64,000 nucleotides of DNA from Blastococcus saxobsidens (GTDB taxonomy: Bacteria; Actinomycetota; Actinomycetes; Mycobacteriales; Geodermatophilaceae): NCBI RefSeq assembly GCF_002938435.1, contig NZ_POQT01000020.1:1-64000 (forward strand), written 5' to 3'. The position numbers and the translations under genes were made by a program. Of this stretch, positions 52,253-60,865 are shown piece by piece. Position 1 is the first letter of the stretch; each line of letters opens with the position of its first letter. Below the pieces are notes generated by a model. The model saw only the letters and a list, made by a program, of their open reading frames with translations. It did no database searches and was not told where the DNA came from.

Positions 52253-53098
52253 TCAGGCCGTCCGGGCGTCGTTGCCGACGACGGTGTTGGTGAGGAGGCC
52301 GAGCCGCTCGACCTCCACCTCGACGACGTCGCCGGGCTGCAGCAACCACGGGGGCGTCCGGCCGTAGCCGACGCCGGACGGCGTGCCGGTCGCGAGCAGG
52401 TCACCCGGCCGCAGCGTGAAGGTGCGGGAGATCAGCGCGAGGGTGTCCCCGACGGTGTAGACCATCTCGTCGGTGCTGCCGTCCTGCACGGTCTCCCCGT
52501 TGACCCGGGTCTGCACCCGGAGCCCGTCGCGGAGGTCCCCGACCTCGGCCGCCGGGACGATCGGCCCCAGCGGGCCGGAGCGGTCGCCGTTCTTGCCCAG
52601 GATCCACTGGCTGGTGAGCTTCTGCGCCCGCCGGGAGGTGAGGTCGTTGAAGGTGGAGTAGCCGACGACGGCGGCCAGCGCCTCGTCCGGGGTGGCGTCG
52701 ACGAGCGTGGAGCCGACGTAGGCCATCACCTCGCCCTCCCAGTCGAGACCGTCCTCGTCCGAGGGGACCGGGACCTCCGCGCCGCCGACGGTCAGCGACT
52801 GGGTCCACCGGGCGAACAGGGTCGGGTACGGCGGCACGCCCTCGCCGGCGTAGGACCCCTCGGCGACGTGCTTGAGGTAGTTCAGCCCGATGCAGACCAC
52901 CCGGGCGCCGGGCAGCACCGGCGGCACGAACTCGACGTCCGCGGCCGGCAGCGTCTCCCCACCCGGCTCGCGCGACAGGTGCCCCGCCGCGTCGGCCCAG
53001 AAGTCCTCCAGCGCCGCGACGACGGTGACCTGCGCGCCGTCCTCGGACAGCGCCGCCACCTGTGCGCCGCCGTCCCGGCGGATGCCCACGATCCTCAT
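52253..53098 (-). CDS. Fumarylacetoacetate hydrolase family protein
   Basis: A 281-residue FAH-fold enzyme. The metal triad Glu-Glu-Asp lies in DWEGEVMAYVG, and downstream motifs are GYSTFNDLTSRRAQ, GKNGDRSGPLGPIVP and LATGTPSGVGYG. Members hydrolyse, hydrate or decarboxylate beta-diketone or 2-oxo acid ring-cleavage products. The start overlaps the esterase stop (ATGA). It should act on an aromatic ring-fission product made by partner genes. Confidence 0.92.
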   Translation of the reverse strand: MRIVGIRRDGGAQVAALSEDGAQVTVVAALEDFWADAAGHLSREPGGETLPAADVEFVPPVLPGARVVCIGLNYLKHVAEGSYAGEGVPPYPTLFARWTQSLTVGGAEVPVPSDEDGLDWEGEVMAYVGSTLVDATPDEALAAVVGYSTFNDLTSRRAQKLTSQWILGKNGDRSGPLGPIVPAAEVGDLRDGLRVQTRVNGETVQDGSTDEMVYTVGDTLALISRTFTLRPGDLLATGTPSGVGYGRTPPWLLQPGDVVEVEVERLGLLTNTVVGNDARTA

Positions 53099-54030
53099 CG
53101 GTCCTCTTCCTCGGTCGTGCCGGCCAGCTGCTCCAGCAGCCAGCCGGTGGTCAGGTCCAGCGCCAGATCGGCGGCGTCGGGTGCGCCCAGCCACATGTGG
53201 TCGGCGCCGTCGAGCAGGTGGAGCTCCACGTCGGCTCCGGCGGCCTCGAGCGCGGCGGCGAGCCGCTCGCTCTGCGCGCAGGGGATGAACCGGTCGTCCC
53301 GCCCGTGCAGCAGCAGGAACGGCGGGGCGCCGGGGGACACGTGCGCGATCGGGCTGGCCTGGGCGGCGAGCTCCGGCACGGCGACCGCCGAGGCGCCGAG
53401 CAGCTGGGCCTCGCGGGTGGTCGGGTCAGCCGGGTCCGCGCCGGTGTCGGTCGCCACCGCGGCGACGTCGCTCGGGGCGTACCAGGCGACGACCGCGCGG
53501 ACGCCGCTCGTCGGACCGGCGGGACCGACGTCCCCCTCGAGGGCGGCGTCGTCCGCGGTCAGGCCGAGGAGCTCGGCGACGTGGCCGCCGGCCGACTCAC
53601 CCCACGCGGCGATCCGGTCGGGGTCGATGCCGAGCTCGGCCGACCGGGCGCGCAGCCAGCGGACCGCGGCCTTGGCGTCGTGCAGCTGCGCGGGGAAGGT
53701 CGCCTCCGCCGAGAGCCGGTAGTCGACGCTGGCCACGGCGATGCCGGCCTGCGCGATCCGCGCGAACGGCGGGGGCGAGGCGTCGCGGTACATCGGACCG
53801 GCCCCGTGCCGGCTGCCCAGGCGCCAGCCGCCCCCGTGCAGGAAGACGACGGCCGGCAGCGGCTCGCCGGTCGGCGGCGGCAGGTGGAGGTCGAGCTCCA
53901 GCGGACGGACGCCGGGGATCGCCGCATAGGGCACACCGAGCAGGAGCCGGGTGCCGCCGCGACCGGGCAGGGCCGGGGGCAGCGGGAGCTCGTGGGCCGG
54001 CGGGGGCAGTGGCAGAGCAGGTGTGGGCAC
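53095..54030 (-). CDS. Alpha/beta hydrolase (BD-FAE/esterase-lipase type)
   Basis: A 311-residue cytoplasmic alpha/beta hydrolase with oxyanion motif FLHGGGW (64-70), nucleophile Ser146 in WGESAGGH, a probable acid in LLHGRDDRFIP and His in LDGADHMW. In an operon with a quercetinase-like cupin, it is a candidate for hydrolysing the depside ester formed by flavonol ring opening; this is inference. It is separated from the cupin gene by a 67-base gap containing a 12-bp stem. Confidence 0.88.
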   Translation of the reverse strand: MPTPALPLPPPAHELPLPPALPGRGGTRLLLGVPYAAIPGVRPLELDLHLPPPTGEPLPAVVFLHGGGWRLGSRHGAGPMYRDASPPPFARIAQAGIAVASVDYRLSAEATFPAQLHDAKAAVRWLRARSAELGIDPDRIAAWGESAGGHVAELLGLTADDAALEGDVGPAGPTSGVRAVVAWYAPSDVAAVATDTGADPADPTTREAQLLGASAVAVPELAAQASPIAHVSPGAPPFLLLHGRDDRFIPCAQSERLAAALEAAGADVELHLLDGADHMWLGAPDAADLALDLTTGWLLEQLAGTTEEEDR

Positions 54031-54044
54031 AGTTCTCCTGACGG

Positions 54045-54079
54045 GACCAGGCGCGGTCCGCGGTGACCCGCGCCTGGTC
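54045..54079. terminator. Intercistronic hairpin between cupin and esterase genes
   Basis: GACCAGGCGCGG (54045-54056) and CCGCGCCTGGTC (54068-54079) form a perfect 12-bp stem with an 11-base loop. Located after the cupin stop, it may act as a partial terminator or protect the cupin message so that it is made in excess. Confidence 0.5.
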
Positions 54080-54097
54080 GGTGCGACGGCTACCGGA

Positions 54098-54652
54098 TCA
54101 GGCGTCGGGCCACTCGAAGCCCTGCATGAACTGCATGTTGTGCTGCTGCGCCGCGGCCTGCATGCGCGGGAAGTCCGGGATGAAGGGCGGCTGGTCCTTC
54201 GTCGCGTGGTCGGTCGCCGTGCCCATGTGCTGGAAGAACCGCTCGAAGCCGCCCGAGAGCGTGCCCATCATCCGGGCGTCCTCGACGATCTGGTAGGCGT
54301 GCGCGAAACCGGCCGGCACGTAGCCGAAGTCCCCAGGGGTGAGCAGCGAGGACTGCTTCTGGCCCTCGGCGTCCTCGTAGAAGAGCTTCACCTTGCCCTC
54401 GATGACGTAGAACGTCTCGTGGGTCTCGTTGTGCGAGTGCGTCGGGATGACGTCGCCGGCGGGGGAGTCGGCGGTGACGATCCCGAACTGGTTCTCGGTC
54501 TCGTCGCCGGACAGCAGCACGGTGAACAGGTCACGGAAGAGCATGGAGGTCTCGCCCTCGCCCTTGCGGAGGACGTAGGGGACCGGCTTGCCGGGCAGCT
54601 GGCCCTTCCACTGCGGGCCCTTGGACGGGTCGATCAGGTACTCGAAACTCAT
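54098..54652 (-). CDS. Quercetin 2,3-dioxygenase-like cupin (QueD type)
   Basis: A 184-residue single-cupin protein, the size of streptomycete QueD. Cupin motif 1 gives metal ligands His72, His74 and Glu79 (PTHSHNETHETFYV); motif 2 gives His118 (PGDFGYVPAGFAHAYQ). The C-terminal GGFERFFQHMGT and PFIPDFP segments match quercetinases rather than generic cupins. Quercetinase opens the flavonol C-ring with oxygen, releasing CO and a depside. ATG 54652 has GGGAG upstream, and a regulon palindrome lies 71 bases before it. First gene of cupin-esterase-FAH-DUF3500. Activity on another enol substrate is possible. Confidence 0.78.
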   Translation of the reverse strand: MSFEYLIDPSKGPQWKGQLPGKPVPYVLRKGEGETSMLFRDLFTVLLSGDETENQFGIVTADSPAGDVIPTHSHNETHETFYVIEGKVKLFYEDAEGQKQSSLLTPGDFGYVPAGFAHAYQIVEDARMMGTLSGGFERFFQHMGTATDHATKDQPPFIPDFPRMQAAAQQHNMQFMQGFEWPDA

Positions 54653-54722
54653 GGGTACTCCCGGCTCGGTCGGCGATGACGGGTCGAGCATGGGTGACCG
54701 GCGTCACCCACCCCTAGACCTC

Positions 54723-54737
54723 TGCCATTGGTCGGAA
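54723..54737. promoter_or_regulatory. Site B of the TGCCA-N5-CGGNA palindrome (upstream of the cupin operon)
   Basis: TGCCATTGGTCGGAA lies 71 bases before the cupin start. It shares TGCCATTGG with site A and CGG with sites C and D. Confidence 0.55.
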
Positions 54738-54758
54738 CACCTGTGCGTCGGCACATCG

Positions 54759-55556
54759 CTACAGGGACGTCATGCCGCCGTCGACGGCGAACGCGCCACC
54801 GGTGGCGAAGGCGGACTCCTCTCCGGCGAGGAACACGTACACGCCTTCGAGGTCGGCCGTCGTCCCGGCGCGGCGCATGGGGATCCGGCCGACGATGACG
54901 GCGCGGGCGGCCGGGTCCCCGGTGATGGCCGACACGAGCCCGGTCTCGGTGTACGGCGGGATCACCGTGTTCACCCGGATCCCCCTGTCCGCGTAGGCGG
55001 CGGCGACCGTCCGCCCCAGGCCGTGCATGCCGGCCTTGGACGAGGCGTACGCGGTGAACTCCGCTCCCTCGCCCCGGACCCCGGTGGGGCTGCCGCTGAG
55101 GATGATCGAGCCGCCGCCGATCCGCAGCATGCCCCGCACCGCGTGCTTGACCGTCAGGAAGGCCCCGGTCAGGTTCACGTCGTGGGTCCTCCGCCAGACG
55201 TCGAGGTCGAGCTCGGCGACCTCGGCGTCGTGGCCGAACAACTGGACCCCCGCGTTGACCACGACCACGTCAGGGATCCACCCGTCCGCGGCCAGGCCCG
55301 CGTAGCCGGCCACGACGCTCGCCTCGTCGGACACGTCCATGTGCACCGGGCGACCACCCGTCGCTGCGGCTGCCGTCTCGGCCCCGGCGGCGTCGCGGTC
55401 GGCGTACGCGACGCGGGCGCCCTCGGCGCGGAAGCGGTCGGCGACGGCGAGCCCGATGCCCGCCGCTGCGCCGGTCACCAGCGCCGTCCGCCGATGGAGT
55501 CGCGCGGTGCGCGGGTTCCGCCGTGCCTGGTGGTGGTCGGCGGGGCTGTCGGGCAC
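54759..55556 (-). CDS. Short-chain dehydrogenase/reductase
   Basis: A 265-residue classical SDR. The NAD(P) loop TGAAAGIG is at about 28-35, VVNAG in the middle, catalytic Ser in SIILSGSPTG, and YASSK for Tyr/Lys. GTG 55556 has GGGAGA six bases upstream. It is 53 bases after the ABM gene and closes the esterase-ABM-SDR operon. It likely interconverts an alcohol and ketone of the aromatic or glycoside pathway; the substrate is not evident. Confidence 0.9.
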   Translation of the reverse strand: MPDSPADHHQARRNPRTARLHRRTALVTGAAAGIGLAVADRFRAEGARVAYADRDAAGAETAAAATGGRPVHMDVSDEASVVAGYAGLAADGWIPDVVVVNAGVQLFGHDAEVAELDLDVWRRTHDVNLTGAFLTVKHAVRGMLRIGGGSIILSGSPTGVRGEGAEFTAYASSKAGMHGLGRTVAAAYADRGIRVNTVIPPYTETGLVSAITGDPAARAVIVGRIPMRRAGTTADLEGVYVFLAGEESAFATGGAFAVDGGMTSL

Positions 55557-55609
55557 GTGTTCTCCCAGGATCGGAGGAGTCGGTGGACCGGGCCGCGGCA
55601 CGCCGGCGG

Positions 55610-56170
55610 TCACGGGTTCCCGGGACCGGAGCGGTAGAGCCAGGAGGCGAGCGAGCGGGAGAGCAGGGGCATGACCACCCACGTCATGAGGGCGACGAGC
55701 GGGACGATGACGGCGGCGGTGCGCGCGACCTGCGGCCAGTCGCCGACGAGCGGACGCAGGGCGGCGGACAGCAGCACCTGGAGGACCAGGATGACGGTCG
55801 CCGTCATCACGAAGGTCTTCCACCGCGGTGGCCGCGCCGGCGGACCGCCGGGTGCGGCGAACCACGCGTCCATCCCGTCCAGCCGCCGGACGGCGACCGT
55901 CCGGACGAACTCGCTGCCGTGCTGGAGCAGCTCCTCCCGCTGAGCCGAGCCCTCCCACGCCGCCAGCCGCTCGGGGGAGTCGAACCGGTAGACCACGTGC
56001 CACACGGATCCCTCGGGTGCGGGCTCGCGCAGGCCGGAGCCCAGGTGGCCGGGGAACCGCTGCGCCGCTGTGGGCAGTTCCTCGACCCACGCGTGGAACT
56101 CGGCCTCCCGACCTGTTGCCACCTCCCGCGCCACGACCACGGTGATGCCGTCGGCGCCGGTCGCGGACAC
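55610..56170 (-). CDS. Antibiotic-biosynthesis-monooxygenase (ABM) domain protein with C-terminal membrane segments
   Basis: A 186-residue protein. Residues about 8-100 form an ABM/ferredoxin-like domain (ITVVVAREVATGREAEFHAWV; GSVWHVVYRFDSPERLAAW). Residues about 118-175 carry two hydrophobic helices (FVMTATVILVLQVLLSAAL and VIVPLVALMTWVVMPLL). Membrane-attached ABM proteins are known, but their activity is not assigned; cofactor-free quinone-forming oxygenation is one ABM role. GTG 56170 begins one base after the esterase stop, so the genes are coupled. Confidence 0.78.
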   Translation of the reverse strand: MSATGADGITVVVAREVATGREAEFHAWVEELPTAAQRFPGHLGSGLREPAPEGSVWHVVYRFDSPERLAAWEGSAQREELLQHGSEFVRTVAVRRLDGMDAWFAAPGGPPARPPRWKTFVMTATVILVLQVLLSAALRPLVGDWPQVARTAAVIVPLVALMTWVVMPLLSRSLASWLYRSGPGNP

Positions 56171-56171
56171 G

Positions 56172-57152
56172 TCAGGCCGGGATCGACGTCGGTGCGGTCC
56201 TGCGGGCACCGGCGACGGTCTCGCTCATCAGGACCAGGGCCCGGTCGACCGGCTCGACGCCGGGGTGCAGGTTGAGGAAGCCGTGCAGCATGCCGGGCAG
56301 CAGCACCTGCCGGACGTCGACGCCGGCCACCGCGAGCTGACCTGCGAACACCTCCGCGGACGCGCGCAGGTCGTCGTACTCGGAGTTGAGCAGCAGCACG
56401 GGGCACAACCCCTCGAGCACGGCGCCGCCCGGCATCGCGTAGCCGTCGGCGCTGCTCGCCGGGCCGCCGAGGTAGTTCTCGGTGATGCCCCGGCGGGTGT
56501 GGGGCAGGAAGCGCAGCAGCCGTGGGATCTCGTCGAGCAGGGGGGCGAGGGACGGCGACGCCGGCGGGACCACGGCGTGCAGGGTCGTGTACGCGAGCAC
56601 CAGGGCAGCCGGCACCCAGCCGTCCTCGTCCCGGAGTTTCAGCGCAGCGCCGGCGGCGAGGTTGCCACCGGCGCTCGCTCCACCGAGCGAGATGCGGCCG
56701 GGATCGACGCCGAGGTCCGCCGCGCTGTCCCGGACCCACCGGAGGGCAGCCACGACGTCGTCGTGCGGGACCGGGTAGGTGACGCCGCCGACGCACAGCC
56801 GGTAGTCGACGCTGACCACGACCGCGCCGGCGCGGTCGCAGACCTGCCGCGCGGTCCAGTCGGCCTCGGGCATGTCGAGGTCCCCCATGCGGAACGCGCC
56901 CCCGTGCAGCCAGACGAGGCACGGCAGGTCCGGGCCGCCGCCGGGCGGCGTGTGGACGCGGACGGGGACGGGGCCGTGCGGGCCAGGAGCACTGTCGCCG
57001 CGCACGTCGACCTGCGGGGGTGCCGGCGCATCCGCGGCCGACATGAACTCGTCGAGCCGGGCGCGGGTCGCCGGGTCGGCCAGGCCGGCCTCGAAGGACT
57101 CGATGCCCTCCAGCAGGTGGAACTTCGACGCGACGACGGGGTGGACGGGCAC
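56172..57152 (-). CDS. Alpha/beta hydrolase, hormone-sensitive-lipase (GDXG) family
   Basis: A 326-residue esterase with oxyanion motif LHGGAF (82-87), nucleophile Ser160 in GGASAGGN, and acid/His candidates in LLNSEYDDLR and PGMLHGFLN. GTG 57152 has GAGGAGC upstream and is preferred over longer starts. First gene of the esterase-ABM-SDR operon, with palindrome site C 110 bases upstream. It probably removes an acyl group or opens a lactone; the substrate is unknown. Confidence 0.9.
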   Translation of the reverse strand: MPVHPVVASKFHLLEGIESFEAGLADPATRARLDEFMSAADAPAPPQVDVRGDSAPGPHGPVPVRVHTPPGGGPDLPCLVWLHGGAFRMGDLDMPEADWTARQVCDRAGAVVVSVDYRLCVGGVTYPVPHDDVVAALRWVRDSAADLGVDPGRISLGGASAGGNLAAGAALKLRDEDGWVPAALVLAYTTLHAVVPPASPSLAPLLDEIPRLLRFLPHTRRGITENYLGGPASSADGYAMPGGAVLEGLCPVLLLNSEYDDLRASAEVFAGQLAVAGVDVRQVLLPGMLHGFLNLHPGVEPVDRALVLMSETVAGARRTAPTSIPA

Positions 57153-57261
57153 GCGCGCTCCTCGGTGCGGACGACGGGGGCGGCACGCGGCGGGGCCGAT
57201 GGCGCCCGCCACGGGCCGCTCCGGCAAGCCTGCGCATCCCCTGCCGCCGGTCCCAGAGGGC

Positions 57262-57276
57262 TGCCAATGAACGGGA
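57262..57276. promoter_or_regulatory. Site C of the TGCCA-N5-CGGNA palindrome (upstream of the esterase-ABM-SDR operon)
   Basis: TGCCAATGAACGGGA sits between the iclR stop and the esterase start, 110 bases from the latter. Confidence 0.5.
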
Positions 57277-57282
57277 CGCGGG

Positions 57283-58095
57283 TCAGGTGAGCGGAGCCCC
57301 GATCGACCGGCGGGCGCCCAGTCCCCGGCTGATCGACCGGGCCGCCGTCCGCACGGCAGGCCCCAGCAGCCGTGGTTCGGCGTTCTCCTGCGGCACCACG
57401 ACCGACAGTGCCGCGGTGATGCGGTCCTCGGCGTCGAAAATCGGGGCGGCGACGCTGACCAGCGGATGGGGCGCCCGCCGGCGCAGCGTGGCGGTCCCGT
57501 CCCGGCGGATCTCCGCGAGCGTCCGGCGCAGCGCCGCCGGCGAGACGGCGACGTTCTCCGGCTGGTGCATCAGCGGCTGCGCGAGCATGGACTCCTGGAA
57601 GGCCGACTCCGCGAAGGCGAGCAGCACCAGGCCCACCCCGGTGGAGTGCAGCGGCAGCCGGCCGCCGACCCGGTAGAGCACGGGCATCGCCTGGTGCGCG
57701 GACAGCCGCTCCACGAGCAGGGCGTCACCCCCCTCGCGCACGGCGAGCAGCACGTGCTGGCGGGTGACTTCCTCGAGGTCGCCCATGAAGGGCAGTGCCA
57801 CCTGCTTGAGGCCCTGCCCCCGGGGGGCGAGCGAGGCCACCTCCCACAGCCGGAGGCCGATGGTGAAGCGGCCGTCCGACCCGCGCTCGAGCGCCCCCCA
57901 GGCCTGCAGCCGGGTCGCCAGCCGTAGCGTCGAGCTCGTCGGGATGCCGCTGCGCCGGCTCAGCTCCCCCAGCGTCAGGGAGCGGTGGCCGGCGTCGAAG
58001 GCGGCCAGCAGTGACAGGGCGCGGTCGACGACGGGATCGCCCTGCGGGGGGCGCCGGCCCCGCACGCGGGCGGCCTGGTGGAGCTCGTCGGTCAC
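57283..58095 (-). CDS. IclR-family regulator of the presumed aromatic-glycoside regulon
   Basis: A 270-residue IclR protein. Residues about 20-80 form the winged helix (VVDRALSLLAAFDAGHRSLTLGELS, RRSGIPTSSTLRLATRLQ), and the effector domain follows (YRVGGRLPLHSTGVGLVLLAF; SVAAPIFDAEDRITAALSVVVP). It is divergent from the Dpp-type importer and adjacent to the esterase operon. It is the only regulator in this 18-kb block, so it is the natural candidate to bind the four palindromes. Confidence 0.9.
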   Translation of the reverse strand: MTDELHQAARVRGRRPPQGDPVVDRALSLLAAFDAGHRSLTLGELSRRSGIPTSSTLRLATRLQAWGALERGSDGRFTIGLRLWEVASLAPRGQGLKQVALPFMGDLEEVTRQHVLLAVREGGDALLVERLSAHQAMPVLYRVGGRLPLHSTGVGLVLLAFAESAFQESMLAQPLMHQPENVAVSPAALRRTLAEIRRDGTATLRRRAPHPLVSVAAPIFDAEDRITAALSVVVPQENAEPRLLGPAVRTAARSISRGLGARRSIGAPLT

Positions 58096-58142
58096 AGGAT
58101 GGTCACCTCCTGTTCACGGATGAGGTACGGACCACAGTTGTG

Positions 58143-58157
58143 TTTCATTGAGCGGCA
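58143..58157. promoter_or_regulatory. Site D of the TGCCA-N5-CGGNA palindrome (between iclR and the ABC importer)
   Basis: TTTCATTGAGCGGCA is the most diverged copy, keeping CATTG and CGGCA. It lies 47 bases beyond the iclR start and 120 bases before the importer start, well placed to control both. Confidence 0.45.
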
Positions 58158-58277
58158 TTGTGCCTGACGTCTCACCGCGGTCCCCCGCATCGTTGCCGCC
58201 AAGCCGGGCGTCTGCCGGCCTGGCCGCCTCCGGCCCCACTCGTCCCGCTCGCCGTCCGGCAGAGGAGCCAACCCACC

Positions 58278-59834
58278 ATGAATCGATTCACCCGGCGTAG
58301 CCGCACCGCGGCGATCGCTGCCGCGGCCGTCGTGTCGCTCGCCGCCTGCGGTGGCGGGGGGAGCAGCGCCGGCGCGAGCAGTCAGAGCGCCAGCGACACC
58401 CTGACCTTCGCCTACGACGCCGACGCGGCGCCCACCGGCTACGACCCGCTGCTGTACTCGCAGGGCCAGTTCACGTTCTTCAGCGCCCTCTACGACTCGC
58501 TGTTCGTGACCACGGCCGACGGCACGGTCGAGCCCAGCCTCGTCACCGAGTTCGAGAACAACGCCGACAACACGCAGACCACGCTGACGCTGCGCGACGA
58601 CGTCACGTTCGCCGACGGCTCGACGCTGGACGCCGAGCTGGTCAAGGCCAACCTCGACCGCCGCAGCGAGGAGAAGCTCGAGGCGTACGGGGCGCTCGCC
58701 CCCGGCGGCGCAAGCGAGATCGCCGACGTCCAGGCCCCGGACCCGCGGACGGTCGTCATCACCTGGGCCAAGCCGCAGGCCACCCCGGAGAACAACCTGA
58801 CCGACACCGCCGGCATCATCGTCGGTCCCGAGGGGATCGCCGACCCCTCGTCCCTCGAGACGACGCCCGACGGTTCCGGTGCCTACACGCTGAACACCGG
58901 CGAGACCACCCGGGCCAGCAGCTACACGCTGGAGAAGAACGACGAGGCGTGGAACGCCGACGAGTGGGCGTACGACACCATCGTCTTCAACGTCATCACC
59001 GACCGGCAGGCCCTGGCCAACGCCGTCGTCTCCGGCCAGGCGGACGTGGCGACGATGCTGGACGGCCAGCACGTGGACATGGTCGAGCAGCGGCAGAGTG
59101 TGGTGAGCGTGGGCGGCACGATCGTCGGCTTCCCGGTCATCGACAAGACGGGCGCGACCAACCCGGCCTTCACCGACGAGCAGGCCCGGCTGGCGATCAG
59201 CTACGCCATCGACCGGCAGGCGATCGTGGACGAGCTGCACCCGGGCGCGATCCCCACGGCCCAGCTCTTCCCCGAGGGCACGACCGGCTACGACGAGTCG
59301 CTGAACGAGGAGTTCGGCTACGACCCCGAGAAGGCCAAGGAGGCCCTCGCGGCCGCCGGCGTTCCCGAGGGCTTCGAGTTCAACGTCACGGTCCTGGGCC
59401 AGCCCAAGGAGGACCAGGTCGTCATCCAGAGCCAGCTGGCCGAGGTCGGCATCACGATGAACTTCGTGACGGCGACGTCGACCGACCAGGTGTTCGCCTC
59501 GGTGCGCACCGACCCGGTCATCTTCGGTCCGTTCGGCATCGGCGCCAACCCGGCCGGCTTCGTCGCCGGCGTGGTCTACGGCGGCTTCATGAACATGCAG
59601 GGGGCCAAGGAGCCGGAGATCGAGTCGTCGCTGGGCGCCGCCCTCGGTGCCAAGGGCGAGGCGCAGGAGCAGGCGCTGACCGACCTCAACCGCGCGCTCA
59701 CCGCCAACGGCTGGTACATCCCCGTCTACGAGGACTTCACCCACACCGGCTACAACGCCGACAAGGTGGCGGAGCCCGCCTACGCCGGGACGAACAGCTA
59801 CCTGGTCCTCTCGGACATCGAGCCCGCCAGCTGA
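58278..59834 (+). CDS. ABC importer substrate-binding lipoprotein (peptide/nickel/opine type, SBP family 5)
   Basis: A 518-residue family 5 binding protein with a lipoprotein signal (lipobox SLAAC, Cys24). Domain motifs are TLRDDVTFADGSTLDAELVKANLDRR in part, GSGAYTL, FNVITDRQALANAVVSGQADVA and ARLAISYAIDRQAIVD. ATG 58278 has AGAGGAGCC upstream. Family 5 proteins bind peptides, opines, nickel or oligosaccharides and glycosides. The regulon context favours an aromatic glycoside or its sugar here. First gene of the importer operon. Confidence 0.92.
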   Translation: MNRFTRRSRTAAIAAAAVVSLAACGGGGSSAGASSQSASDTLTFAYDADAAPTGYDPLLYSQGQFTFFSALYDSLFVTTADGTVEPSLVTEFENNADNTQTTLTLRDDVTFADGSTLDAELVKANLDRRSEEKLEAYGALAPGGASEIADVQAPDPRTVVITWAKPQATPENNLTDTAGIIVGPEGIADPSSLETTPDGSGAYTLNTGETTRASSYTLEKNDEAWNADEWAYDTIVFNVITDRQALANAVVSGQADVATMLDGQHVDMVEQRQSVVSVGGTIVGFPVIDKTGATNPAFTDEQARLAISYAIDRQAIVDELHPGAIPTAQLFPEGTTGYDESLNEEFGYDPEKAKEALAAAGVPEGFEFNVTVLGQPKEDQVVIQSQLAEVGITMNFVTATSTDQVFASVRTDPVIFGPFGIGANPAGFVAGVVYGGFMNMQGAKEPEIESSLGAALGAKGEAQEQALTDLNRALTANGWYIPVYEDFTHTGYNADKVAEPAYAGTNSYLVLSDIEPAS

Positions 59835-59923
59835 TCTACGGCCGGTGGCCGCGGAGCCTTCCGCGGCCACCGGCCACCGCTCCACCCGCCCGGTCGAGAA
59901 CCCCGCACGACAAGGACAACGAG

Positions 59924-60865
59924 ATGCTCGCCTACGTCGCACGGCGGCTGGCCATGGCAGTCGGCACGATAGTGGCCGCGGTGGTCATCAGCTTCCTGCT
60001 GGTGCACGTCAGCGACTCCACCCCCGGGGCGGTCCGCCTCGGGCCGGGAGCCACCGAGGCGCAGATCGCCGCGGAGAACGAGGCGCTGGGCTGGAACCGC
60101 CCGCTCGTCGTCCAGTTCGTCGACTACCTCGGCAACCTGGTCCAGGGAGACCTGGGGACGTCGCTCATCGACGGTCGCTCCATCGGGGCCGACCTGATCG
60201 ACCGGGTGCCGGTGACCGCCTCCATCGCGTTCTTCGCCACGGTCCTCTCCGGCGTCCTCGGCGTCCTGCTCGGCGTGACCGCGGCCGTCCGCGGTGGCCG
60301 GCTGGCCCGGCTCATCACCACGGGCAGTGGGGTGGCGCTCTCCCTGCCGGCCTTCTGGGTCGGCATCCTGCTCGTCTACGTCCTCGCGATCCAGACCGGC
60401 CTGCTGCCCGCCACCGGCTACGTCCCCTTCGCCAGCGACCCGGTCGGCTGGTTCACCAGCCTGACCATCCCGGTGCTCACCCTGACCGTCGGCGGCGCGG
60501 CGATCATCGCCCGCACCGCGAACGCGGGCATGCGGGAGGCCCTGGCCCAGGAGCACATCCGGACGCTGCGGGCGATGGGGACGCCCGAGTGGCGGATCCG
60601 CTACGTGCACGCCCTCCGCTTCGCCAGCCTGCCGGTCGTCTCCGTGCTGGGCATCCAGTTCATCGCCCTGTTCGGCGGCTCGGTGATCATCGAGAACCTC
60701 TTCGCGCTGCCCGGGCTGGGCCAGGCCGGCCAGTTCGCCGCGGCCTCCAGCGACATCCCGGCCCTGATCGGCGTCGTGGTCGTCGCCACCGTCGTCGTCG
60801 TCCTCACCAACCTGCTGCTCGACCTGCTGGTCGCGGCCCTGGACCCGAAGGTACGGACAGCATGA
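59924..60865 (+). CDS. ABC importer permease (DppB-like)
   Basis: A 313-residue inner-membrane protein with six hydrophobic segments and the DppB signature: LGWNRPLVVQFVDYLGNLVQGDLGTSL, then the EAA-loop region IRTLRAMGTPEWRIRYVHALR in part, and GGSVIIENLFALPGLGQ. It pairs with the DppC-like domain of the next gene; the stop overlaps that start (ATGA). Confidence 0.93.
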   Translation: MLAYVARRLAMAVGTIVAAVVISFLLVHVSDSTPGAVRLGPGATEAQIAAENEALGWNRPLVVQFVDYLGNLVQGDLGTSLIDGRSIGADLIDRVPVTASIAFFATVLSGVLGVLLGVTAAVRGGRLARLITTGSGVALSLPAFWVGILLVYVLAIQTGLLPATGYVPFASDPVGWFTSLTIPVLTLTVGGAAIIARTANAGMREALAQEHIRTLRAMGTPEWRIRYVHALRFASLPVVSVLGIQFIALFGGSVIIENLFALPGLGQAGQFAAASSDIPALIGVVVVATVVVVLTNLLLDLLVAALDPKVRTA

